From NCBI GenBank assembly GCA_001970855.1, contig LSSN01000021.1:1-64000 (forward strand): a DNA stretch of 64,000 bases, written 5' to 3'. The position numbers and the translations under genes are program-made. Shown here one piece after another: positions 11,200 to 20,789 of the stretch (position 1 is the first letter of the stretch; each line of letters opens with the position of its first letter). The notes below the pieces were generated by a model. It was given only the letters and a program-made list of their open reading frames with translations, made no database searches and was not told where the DNA came from. This DNA is from Smittium culicis. Its lineage: Eukaryota; Kickxellomycota; Harpellomycetes; Harpellales; Legeriomycetaceae.

Positions 11200-11974
11200 A
11201 ACTACCTGGCGGAGATCTACAAATTAGGCAAAATAATAGTAGGCTCAATAAAGGCCTATAAATCTACACTCCTAAGACTAGCTGAAAACCCCCCGGAAAT
11301 ATCAAATCACCCAATGTTTTCTGAATTCACAAGAGCATTGGACGATGCTTCAATTAAATCATATGTTAGACCGGTCATCGACATATCACTGGTTCTGGAT
11401 CTTTTCAAGGAATGTGTTTCCTCAACCGAGCTCTCAACCTAGAAACTCACCGCTAAACTATACTGGCTTTTATCAATAACAGGATTTCTTAGAGCCAGAG
11501 ATATCCATAAAATCGACGGCGGACGCAGCTACGTAAGCCTTGGTGTGCTCAATTAGGTTATAATAGCACCAAAAGAGAAACAAAGTGGTCACCCAGTAGG
11601 AAAAACATGCCATATTAGCCCTCACACCAATCTGATTTTATGCCCAGTAGTAGCATATTCGGTTTATAAAGAAAAGGTAGCGAATAGTCTTTTCCCAACT
11701 CCACACGCTAACAATAGTAAGTGAACTGTTAACAGGCTCTTTAGATTCATTAGTGATAGTTCAAAACCACTATCAGTTGACAGTATATCCAGGCACATCA
11801 AATCTATTTCCGACCTGATAAACTGCGACCCGAATGCGCCCATACCAAAGGGTAGAGAAATAAGTGCGACAATAGCTACAAACTCAGGAGTATCATCAGA
11901 TGAAATAGTATCACATGCATTTTGATCAGACTATTCTATCTTTGATACCTATTATTGACTCGCAGGAAATCCTT
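11200..11974 (+). pseudogene. DIRS tyrosine recombinase, broken
   Basis: One frame reads through most of the domain with a few stops: NYLAEIYKLGK, LTAKLYWLLSITGFLRARDI (first catalytic Arg region), SGHPVGKTCHISPHTN, IPKGREISATIATNSGVS, then HAF-stop-SDYSIFDTYY. In intact relatives the stop in HAF_SDY is Trp and the one after DTYY is Arg, so TGG and CGA appear to have become TGA. The same C-terminal block is readable on the minus strand at 47,000-47,140, where the Trp is kept (HFIWPNYTIFNTYY). This recombinase family integrates DIRS DNA in place of a DDE integrase. Confidence 0.85.
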
Positions 11975-12039
11975 CTAACAACTTTAACGAGTCGATTTTA
12001 AATCTGGATTAACTTAATATGTCTCCTCTCTGAAGTATA

Positions 12040-12638
12040 ATGATTTTTTTTACTTTAAAAGGTTTATTTACAGTCATAGCTTCCTATCGTATTAAAAATA
12101 AATGTTTAATAGCGCTGTTTTCAGGGGCAGTTGGCATTTTTTGATCTACCAAAATATAGCTTAGTTCAATTAAACAAATTAATTTCGAGGCCTTAAAAAG
12201 TATTGGTTAGTTGAAGAATAACAGCAAATAATAAACTTTCTTTTAAATCATATACGAATCAATACATTAGTTCTTTTAAAGAGCATTAGACAGGAAAGGT
12301 TTAGAATTATTTTTATTATATTATATCATGGAAACAGATAATAAAGAATTGCACTATATTTACTCAAGACAGAATTTCGCTTTTTAATTTGAATTCAAAG
12401 CTCAATCGATTTTAATTGGTAGTGTAATCCTCCAATTATTGGCCTAAAAAACACCAACAGTTTCAAATGCATTTCACAATTTAGAAAATAGACAACAAAG
12501 AATAGAAATTTGCAAATAAACCAGTTTTTTATCTTGATATATTTGGTTAAAAAAAAACCTTAGCTACAGATATATCAAAATTTATCAAGGAAGTGAAATT
12601 TCTCATAGCTTCACATTTTACCTCTAAATTATTCAACG
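12040..12638. other. Intergenic region upstream of ALG6
   Basis: About 600 AT-rich bases between the right end of the DIRS element and the ALG6 start. No coding potential seen. The ALG6 promoter presumably lies here, unless part of it is inside the element. Confidence 0.4.
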
Positions 12639-14980
12639 ATGGTCAAACAGGCAGATAACCTGAAGCGCCGCAATGTAAAATCAGAAACTGCGTTAGCTCC
12701 AGGTGCAACGATTCGACGCAATCAATCATCTACACATGCCAATAATTATAGCAAGAGCCACTCTAAATTAAATTCAGCGAAATCTTCATCAAAAGAAAGC
12801 ATTGAATTCCAAGTACCGATCATTGTTGAATGGTTCGAATATTTAAACTCCAAAAACAACCTTAAAGTTGGTTTATTTATTTCGATTTTGATTTCTGTAT
12901 TTATTCGCTATGTTGTTGGATTGGGTTCATATTCAGGTTATTAACCATATTTTACTACCAGCTATCTTTTTTAAAATTAATTGATACCATTTTTCTCTCA
13001 AATGCCCCCTCCCCTCGCGTGTCTTTTTTTTGTGCTATAAATGGATTTTTCTTACTTATCAACTTGTTTATTTGATTTTACTTAGGTGCAGGAACTTCTC
13101 CAATGTTCGGCGATTACGAAGCACAGCGACATTGGATGGAGCTGACTTATCATTTGCCTCCGAGCAAGTGGTATTTTTACGACTTGAAATATTGGGGACT
13201 CGATTATCCTCCATTAACAGCATATCAATCTTTAATTTGTGGATATATGTAAGACCTTTTATATCTAATTCACCAGGTTTATTATAATTCCCCTATTTTT
13301 TTTTTTCAATCAACTTTGATATTTAGTTGAAATTTAAAAAAAAGTAAAAAGGATTCTATGCTTAATAAATAGCTAATAGCTAATTATTTTCGCATTACAA
13401 TAGCGCCAATTTAATCAACCCCGAATGGGTTGCTTTAGTCAAGTCTAGAGGCATTGAGTCATACTCAAGTAAACTGTTTATGCGAGCTACAGTCATCGGT
13501 TTCGATTTACTTATCTATATCCCAGCTATTGTTCTATTTACAAAAGAGTATACACAAAAATCATACCAATCAACAACTGTAAGTATTAGCATAGATAAAA
13601 ATTTTGCATACAAAGCATTTTCTTTGATTTTAGCTTTTAATTTTTATCTTTATTTTCTTTTTCTTTAAGGCTATAGCTACTTTAATTTCACTTATCCAGC
13701 CAGCCCTCATAATTATTGATAATGGTCACTTTCAGTAAGAAAAATTAACATTCGTATTATCCACTACTTTTAGATAAATAACGCATTTATTTATAAATAC
13801 TTTTCAATTCTAAATATATTTTTCATTTCTATTTTTTTTTTATAAAAAAAAAATCAAGATACAACTCAGTCATGCTAGGACTTGTAGCCTTTGCTTTGTA
13901 CTTTTTTTCAAAAAAAAGGTTTTTGATCGGGTCAATATTTTTCGTTTTCAGCTTGATGTTTAAGCAAATGGCTCTATTTTATGCGCCAGCCATTTTCACT
14001 TTCTTACTAGCCAAGTGCTTTGCCACAAAAAATGGGTATTCTTTTTTCCTTATTTGAAGGCATTTATAATTATTCTTAACATTTTTATTGCGTATAAATT
14101 TTTAATGTTTAAATATTGGTATTTTTAATGTTTAAATATTGGTATTTTTAGGATGGTACTCTTTATTAAGCTAGGATTAGTTGTTATTGTCTCATTTATT
14201 TCTTTGTTGATTCCATGGTTGCATTCAAAGGAACAACTTGCCCAGATTTTTATCAGAGTTTTTCCATTGGCACGCGGTTTATTTGAAGACAAAGTTGCAA
14301 ATATCTGGTGCTCACTTAGTGTATTTATCAAACTAAAGAATATTTATTCTACACAAACTCTTGCAAAATTGTCGGTTGTTGCTACATCGATTGGCTTTAT
14401 ACCACCAAATTTCATCCTATTCAGATATATTTATAGAAACAAAGCCAACATCAATAGCCAAATCCACTGCCTACTTTATACTTTATCGCTTACATCTTTA
14501 TCTTTCTTTCTATGTTCCTTCCAAGTACATGAAAAGTCTATTTTACTTGTTCTTCTCCCAACCACATTACTTTTCAACTCTGAACCTGATGTTTCTTCAA
14601 TAATGACGCTCATTTCAATGTTTAGTATGTACCCATTACTAAAAAGAGATCATTTGACTCTTCAATATTTGGCCCTTTTACTTTTGTTTTCATACTTAAC
14701 TAACCTTCTATCCTTAAGCAAAACATTCAACTTTACTGCAAGCTCAAAAAAATCACAAAACTCTCTTAAAAGCAAGCCCAACACACAAGCTTTTTTTGTC
14801 AATTTCCTAAAAATTGTTATCTGGCTGTTTATTATTTCCTGGCATTTGATTGATGCCACTATTGACCCACCATCTAGACTACCCCACCTATTCATAGTTT
14901 TAAACTCTATATTCTCCTGTTCTGTCTTCTGCTTATTATACACCTACCTTATCTATAAATCCTTTATATTATTTTTCTAG
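12639..14980 (+). CDS. ALG6: Dolichyl-P-Glc:Man9GlcNAc2-PP-dolichol alpha-1,3-glucosyltransferase
   Basis: Six exons: 12639-12936, 13086-13248, 13404-13578, 13670-13734, 13859-14035 and 14152-14980, summing to 568 aa, close to the family's usual length. The enzyme adds the first glucose to the lipid-linked oligosaccharide on the ER lumenal side before N-glycosylation. The signature is [18 protein letters not shown], then [14 protein letters not shown] and [15 protein letters not shown], which point to Alg6 rather than Alg8. Later come [15 protein letters not shown] and [14 protein letters not shown] basic, Ser-rich cytosolic N-terminus of about 75 residues precedes the first membrane segment ([19 protein letters not shown]). 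Many further hydrophobic segments follow, as expected for a GT-C enzyme. Every junction keeps the frame and gives family-like sequence across it. The intron before exon 6 carries a tandem 23-bp repeat. Confidence 0.95.
14101..14146 (+). repeat. Tandem 23-bp duplication in the last ALG6 intron
   Basis: The unit tttaatgtttaaatattggt plus three bases occurs twice in a row directly before the acceptor at 14150-14151. It duplicates most of the pyrimidine/branch region of the intron. It is exact or nearly so, implying a recent slip. Confidence 0.85.
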
Positions 14981-15454
14981 TTACTATGCTTAAAAAAATA
15001 TATTTATTTTCAAAAGCTTCGTTTTTTTTATTTAATGATCCAATAACAATATAGTACTTTTTATTTATTTTTTGAGCCAATGATCAGTCATTATATTTTT
15101 CAATTTACTGAAAAAAAAATTTTTTTAAACTTTTTTTTTTTTGGCTTTTTAATCCGCATAAATAAAAGGTTGTAGTATAAATTAGGTGTTGGGAAAAGTT
15201 TAAAATTTACTTATGACGAAATCATTATAAGCCAGGATATATAAATTTCAATTCTCAATAGCATCCCTAATTTTAATTATTTTCCTATTTATATTCACTA
15301 TATTTAATCCAACGATTGCACAAATAAACTAAGAATCAAGTATAATAAAGGGCAAAAGAATAGAAAAAACAACACTTTTCAGCAAAATAAAGTTTAGATT
15401 CTTCATATACGTACCATACATTGTGAGATTTTAAATCTTTAACTAAAAATAAGT
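14981..15454. other. ALG6-MRD1 intergenic region
   Basis: About 470 bases with long T and A runs. It holds the ALG6 3' end and the MRD1 promoter. Nothing else is recognisable. Confidence 0.4.
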
Positions 15455-18313
15455 ATGAGCTCTAGAATTATAGTAAAGAATCTCCCAAAGAGATATTCAG
15501 AGGAGCGAATGAAGTCTCATTTCAGTGAGAAAGGAACAGTGACAGATGTTAAAATAATGAAAACTCTGCAAGGCGATTCTAGAAAGTTTGGTTTTGTTGG
15601 CTTTAAATCAGAAAAAGAGGCCAAAACAGCAATGAAATATTTCAATGGAACATTTATTGATACATCAAAGATAATCGTAGAAATGGCAAAACCAATAGGC
15701 GATCCTCAAATTCCTAGAGCTTGGTCTGCGTACACAAAGAGAAAAGAATTAGCTGAAGAGCGAGAAAAACGTGACAGAGAAATACTCGGTTTAGATTCTG
15801 ATGCCACTCAATCTTCTAACAATGTTTCTAAACAAACAGAAACTAACACAAGTGTTTTACAGACATTATATGAGGAGACAGTTGCTCAAAATGCCAGCGA
15901 TCCAAAATTCCAAGAATTTTTGCAAGTTATGGCTCCTCGCGCTAAGAGTAAAACATGGGCTAATGACGATGTCAATCTACTCAATGAGCGTGAACGCCGC
16001 GTTGTCTCAAATGCAATTTCATTATATAAAAAAGATTCTAGTTTAAAAAAAAATAGTGGCAAAGAATCATCTCTAAATTCCAAAAAAGTCAAAGCTAAAG
16101 TTTTAAGCGTTCCTAACCGAAAACCCGGTGGCGAATCTTTAACTGTATCCAAAACCCATATTACTTTTGAAGCTGATGACGATGCAGATGCAGCTTCCGA
16201 TGAGCAACAAGAAAATAATGAAAATGATTCTGATTTCGATGTAAACTCTGGCTCCACAACAAAACAAAATGATAATCTTCCAGTCTCTTTTGCATCGTTG
16301 TCATCTGATCTTGATTGGTTAAGATCTCGAATTAAGCCTATCGAACCTAATACTAGCTCTGATAAAATTGAAAAATCTAATGACAAATCAGATGATAACA
16401 AGGAAAAAACTGAAAAAGGCTCTACAGATACGCCTAAAGAAGATTCAAAAGACGATTCTAGCCAAGATATAACCGATAAAATCAAATATAGCTTACTCGA
16501 AAAAGAACGAGAAAGGGAAGAAAATATAAGAAAAATATCAGACTCTGGAAGATTGTTTGTAAGGAATCTGCCTTATGATTCTAGTGAATCATCTTTAAGA
16601 ACATACTTTGAGAAATTTGGCCCATTATCTGAAATACATATGCCCATTGATAGAGAGTCTAAAAAGCCTAAAGGATTTGCATATATTTTATACTTGCTCC
16701 CAGAACATGCAGTTAAAGCCTATAAAAACTCTGACCACCAGTTTTTCCAAGGAAGACATTTACACATTCTTCCCGCAAACGATAAGCCAAATAGCACCGA
16801 TTCAAGCAACTTTGAAAGTAATGGATTAAACTCTGGAAAATCAATCAAAAAGCAAAGAGATGAAAACAAAAAGAAAAATGCAGGAAACGATTTCAATTGG
16901 AACAGTTTGTACATGAGCGCCGATGCAGTTGCCGACTCCATCGCCGAAAGATTGCAAATAGATAAAATGGATCTGCTTAGCTCTGAATCTGGCTCCCCTG
17001 CTGTTAGATTAGCTCTCGCAGAAACTCACATCATCTCTGAAACAAAAAAATTCTTTGAGCTCAATGGAATAACTCTAGATTCGTTCGACAACGGAAAGAA
17101 ATCCCGAAGTAATACTGTCATCCTGGTTAAAAACATTCCATTTTCTGTTGGAAAACTTGCGGACTACTCACAGATTGCTAGCGAAGATTCTGGCGAAAAA
17201 TCAAGCGCGGCCAAAAATATCGAAAATGAAATCAGGTCTCTTTTTGGTGTACATGGTTCCCTTGGTAGAGTTTTAGTTCCTCCAGCAAGAACAATAGCAA
17301 TCGTAGAATTTTTAGAACCCTCGGAGGCAAGAACAGCTTTCAGATACTTAGCCTATAAACGTTTTGGTGATGCCCCATTATACCTTGAATGGGCTCCAGA
17401 GAAGCTATTTAGACTTCCTTATGACCCAAGTATGGCTAGCTCTGAAAGCGTTATACAATTGCCATCATCAGCAGATTCTAAATCTAAGATTAGTACAGAT
17501 GATATATTTGAAGCTTCTAAACCAACTGAAGACGCAGATGACACCAGCAGCAACTCACAATCAGGAAGCGTCCTGTTTGTAAAAAATCTAAACTTTGCAA
17601 CTACTGACGAATCACTTCAAAATGCATTTAGCTCATCTGATGGTTTTAAAGCTGCTGTAGTAAAATTCAGAACAAGAAAAAGCAGTAATGGATCTTCTGA
17701 AAAACTTTCTATGGGCTTTGGTTTTGTCGAATTTGACTCTCCTTATTATGCAAAACTTGCATTAGCAACGCTCAAGGACTCGACTGTTCTTGATGGCCAT
17801 AAACTAGAAATCAAGATGAGTGACAAGTCAAGCGCAACAGGGTCTTCATCAAATTCCGCCAAGAATAGTAACAAACCTCTGATACAAAAACCTGCTAGTA
17901 ACAAACTCGTTGTAAAGAACATTCCATTTGAAGCTACGAAAGCTGATCTGCGCCAACTTTTTGGCTCATACGCACAACTTAAATCAATTCGCCTGCCTAA
18001 CAAATTCAGCGGTGGACACCGTGGGTTCTGTTTTTTGGAGTTTTTAACTAATCAAGAAGCTGCCAACTGCCTTGAGCAAGTTGGAACCAGTTCTCATTTA
18101 TATGGACGTAGACTTGTTGTCAAATGGGCTGATGATGAACCTGGTCTTGATGGAAGTTTAGCTGGCGAAGAAGATAATGACGACAGTGATAATGATGATC
18201 TAAAGCAAGGCGCTTTGGAAAAGTTGAGAAAAAAATCTACTCGCAAGTTTTTAAACTCTGTTTCTGGATCACAAAACATGGGAAATAAAGAAAAGAAGAT
18301 TAGATTGGAATAA
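15455..18313 (+). CDS. MRD1: Multiple-RRM ribosome-biogenesis protein Mrd1/RBM19
   Basis: Intron-free, 952 aa. The protein binds pre-rRNA/U3 and is needed for early cleavages that give 18S rRNA in the nucleolus. Five RNA-recognition motifs are visible. RRM1 is at about 3-78 (RIIVKNLPKRY, RKFGFVGF), followed by the typical GDPQIPRAWSAYTKRKE linker. RRM2 is at 365-440 (GRLFVRNLPYDSS), RRM3 at 552-650 (ILVKNIPFSVG), RRM4 at 704-791 (VLFVKNLNFATTDESL) and RRM5 at 815-894 (KLVVKNIPFEATKADLRQLF, GHRGFCFLEF). A long acidic, Ser-rich stretch lies between RRM1 and RRM2 (about 230-355). The order RRM1, acidic spacer, RRM2, then three more RRMs, and a length near that of yeast Mrd1 (about 890 aa), make the call firm. 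RRM3 is widened by an insert at about 565-590. Confidence 0.95.
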   Translation: MSSRIIVKNLPKRYSEERMKSHFSEKGTVTDVKIMKTLQGDSRKFGFVGFKSEKEAKTAMKYFNGTFIDTSKIIVEMAKPIGDPQIPRAWSAYTKRKELAEEREKRDREILGLDSDATQSSNNVSKQTETNTSVLQTLYEETVAQNASDPKFQEFLQVMAPRAKSKTWANDDVNLLNERERRVVSNAISLYKKDSSLKKNSGKESSLNSKKVKAKVLSVPNRKPGGESLTVSKTHITFEADDDADAASDEQQENNENDSDFDVNSGSTTKQNDNLPVSFASLSSDLDWLRSRIKPIEPNTSSDKIEKSNDKSDDNKEKTEKGSTDTPKEDSKDDSSQDITDKIKYSLLEKEREREENIRKISDSGRLFVRNLPYDSSESSLRTYFEKFGPLSEIHMPIDRESKKPKGFAYILYLLPEHAVKAYKNSDHQFFQGRHLHILPANDKPNSTDSSNFESNGLNSGKSIKKQRDENKKKNAGNDFNWNSLYMSADAVADSIAERLQIDKMDLLSSESGSPAVRLALAETHIISETKKFFELNGITLDSFDNGKKSRSNTVILVKNIPFSVGKLADYSQIASEDSGEKSSAAKNIENEIRSLFGVHGSLGRVLVPPARTIAIVEFLEPSEARTAFRYLAYKRFGDAPLYLEWAPEKLFRLPYDPSMASSESVIQLPSSADSKSKISTDDIFEASKPTEDADDTSSNSQSGSVLFVKNLNFATTDESLQNAFSSSDGFKAAVVKFRTRKSSNGSSEKLSMGFGFVEFDSPYYAKLALATLKDSTVLDGHKLEIKMSDKSSATGSSSNSAKNSNKPLIQKPASNKLVVKNIPFEATKADLRQLFGSYAQLKSIRLPNKFSGGHRGFCFLEFLTNQEAANCLEQVGTSSHLYGRRLVVKWADDEPGLDGSLAGEEDNDDSDNDDLKQGALEKLRKKSTRKFLNSVSGSQNMGNKEKKIRLE

Positions 18314-20789
18314 GAATTCAATTTAAAAGTATTAAATTTATCTATCCATTTTTTCATTAATAAAAAATTTCCAAAGTAGACACTAACTTTCAACTTCAAA
18401 GTTTATCAAAAATTACATTTCACTTGAACATTATTTATTTATATAAATCGCCTATTATTTTTTTAATTTTTTTAATTTTTTTATTAGATTGAGAATTTAT
18501 CCAAGAATCATTTCTATAAAATTCATTTAGTTTATTTGAAACAAAATATTCAAGGTATGAATTTGTTCACAAAATAGATAATATTAAACGTCAATTGACT
18601 TAAAATAAAAAATTCATTGAATTGTATATCTCAAAAAATTATAATTCATACTTACTGAATTTACTATTAGCAATGTTGCTATCACGAACACATTTAGAAG
18701 CGGTATCTAGACCTACACCCTGAACTTAGTATTATCTGGGCTCAAGAATAAAACCATGCTTTTGGAGAAAATAAAAATAAAAACAAGACGCTATCTAATT
18801 TTAAAAGTATAGTAATTTATGAACAGGGTATCAATTTTAAATTCTCTGTGAACGTTAGATTTATTGTAATCATAATAAAGCTTATTGTTAATTGGATGAA
18901 TAATTATCCTTGGTCTTGAGAAAATAAATTACAATGAAAATTCATTAATTTCAACAAAGTGAGGCGAAGAGAAGTTTTTATCGATAATAGTATAATATAC
19001 AAAAGTTAGCCATGATAGTGAGGGAATTTGTGTGATAAGGTATACTAGAATGTATTCATTATATTAATTAGCGTTCTTTTTTTTATAGTATCAGGTGAGT
19101 ATACTTGACTTTTTTTATTTTAATAAAAGCTAAAAAATAAATTATTTATATATTGATTAAGCGACCAAGATTAATCAAAAATAGATATGAAAGTTTTCCC
19201 ATTGGTTTGTACTTATTTATTTCTATTGGTTGAGAGATTTGGATCTAAAGGGAAACTAAATATATAATCAACTGTATATAAAATAAAGTGCATTTTAAAA
19301 AAAACTCCATAAAATTAAAATTATTTATAGGTGTGATGTTAAAAATTTAAAAATCTACTTGAAAGAGTATAAATGAGGCGAATTGTATAAATTTTAAAGG
19401 GTATAGAATAATTTTCCGTTTTACCCTTAAGTAGTCTATATACATCATTGTTAAAAAATTCAAAAAAAAAAAACAAACAATTGGAAAAAAAAAATCTCCC
19501 AAAAAAATTATCGGTTAAATTCGAAAAGTTGAATATTTGGTGATCAATTTTATTATTCCTGAAAAGATTTACAGTAGAAAAAAAAAAATCCCTAGCGTAA
19601 AAAATAAGACGCAGTAAGATCAGTATAAGTTGATTGTTTTATGAAAAAATCGAGCATATATCAAAGTATGATGTACATGAGTATCATATAAAAGTACAAC
19701 AGCTATGAAATCAATATCAAGAGTAAATGGAAGGTTTAGTGAAGCCGTAAATTGTTATTGATTGTTAAAAAAGAGTGATAAAAGTTTATTGTATATTTTT
19801 CGAGATTTCATTTTTATTGTTATTGAATTTTTAAATAAAATTTTCTATAATTCGTACGACTGAACATATCTTTATAATAAAGATTTTATTAAATAATTTC
19901 CCGCTAAGAAATAAAAAAATATTGCTTTCAACATATCAATTGCTTCGTTATTTTAGGATCACCTCATAAGACTATTCTAGCTTATTTTTACAACTAGGAC
20001 AAATAGTAGAAAATATTCGTTTCCCAAGAAATAATTAAAGCTTTTCTAATTTAAGTATACATCGAATATTATAACTTCAATTATAAATTTTACATTACTA
20101 TTTACCATTTATATTAAGATTTTGAATAAATGCTATTATAACTTGTAAAAATTAGCAAAAATAATTGTGAACGACGTTAATCATCTTATTCAATAAAAAT
20201 ACCGACAATAAATTTAATATTTTAAAGTTCGGACTCATTAATTTTATTGAATTTAAAAAAAACAGTATAAATAGAATACCTTTTGCTAATACTACAGAAA
20301 AAACAGTCATCAAAGCATATACAACTTTAGCATTTTCAATCATATTTTTTATCTTTAGTATTTTTCAAGCAATAAAACTAGCTATAAGCATAATACCTAC
20401 TAAAGCTAGCATTCTTATTAAAAATTTTTTTTCTCCAAGAATTATTTTTAATTGCTTATATCACAGCATCGAAAATTGTAGTTTCCATAAATTTACTATT
20501 TTAACTTTTTTTTCTAATATTTCTTATTTGATGTTAGTATCTACCTAATATAGATACGCTTTAAATATTAATTTTTGTTATATTTACAGCTTATTAAATA
20601 CTACTTTTATTGAAATCAATATATCGCATTTATAAACAAAAAAAAATTCTAACTCAAGGACAAATAAGTCAAAAATCATACATAATACACTCTTCTGGTA
20701 ACTTTGCTAGATATCTAGACAATCATATTAAATAATAATAATAATAATTAAAAGAATACAATTCTAAATCATCAAAGGATCTAATTCAA
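18314..20789. other. Long AT-rich intergenic region
   Basis: About 2.5 kb between MRD1 and the secreted-protein gene. Many homopolymer A and T runs. The only frame of any length (minus, 20152-20343, 63 aa, hydrophobic) has composition expected by chance here. No RNA gene or element end seen. A short (taa)n run at 20731-20748 lies about 40 bases before the next start. Confidence 0.5.

Larger units (their letters stand above)
7909..12039 (+). mobile_element. Decayed DIRS-type retroelement with inverted ends
   Basis: The left end reads tatacttcagagagga (from 7909). The right end is its inverted copy, tcctctctgaagtata (12024-12039), extended inward by cttaatatgtc. Inverted rather than direct terminal repeats, gag then reverse transcriptase/RNase H then tyrosine recombinase, and no integrase are the hallmarks of DIRS elements. 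All three coding regions are recognisable but broken by stops and shifts (see separate entries). Element length is about 4.1 kb. A 14-base C-run at 8569-8582 has no counterpart in the intact gag at the left edge of the window. Mobility of DIRS elements is thought to use recombination of a circular DNA by the tyrosine recombinase, so no target duplication is expected. Confidence 0.9.

Noticed and set aside
15886..16485. 199-codon minus-strand frame opposite MRD1
   Set aside because: It lies antisense to the acidic Ser-rich spacer of MRD1; its Ser/Leu/Phe composition is what the complement of such codons gives. The sense frame has five clear RRMs.
20152..20343. 63-codon hydrophobic minus-strand frame
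   Set aside because: Chance frame in very AT-rich DNA; no matching upstream exon, no motif.
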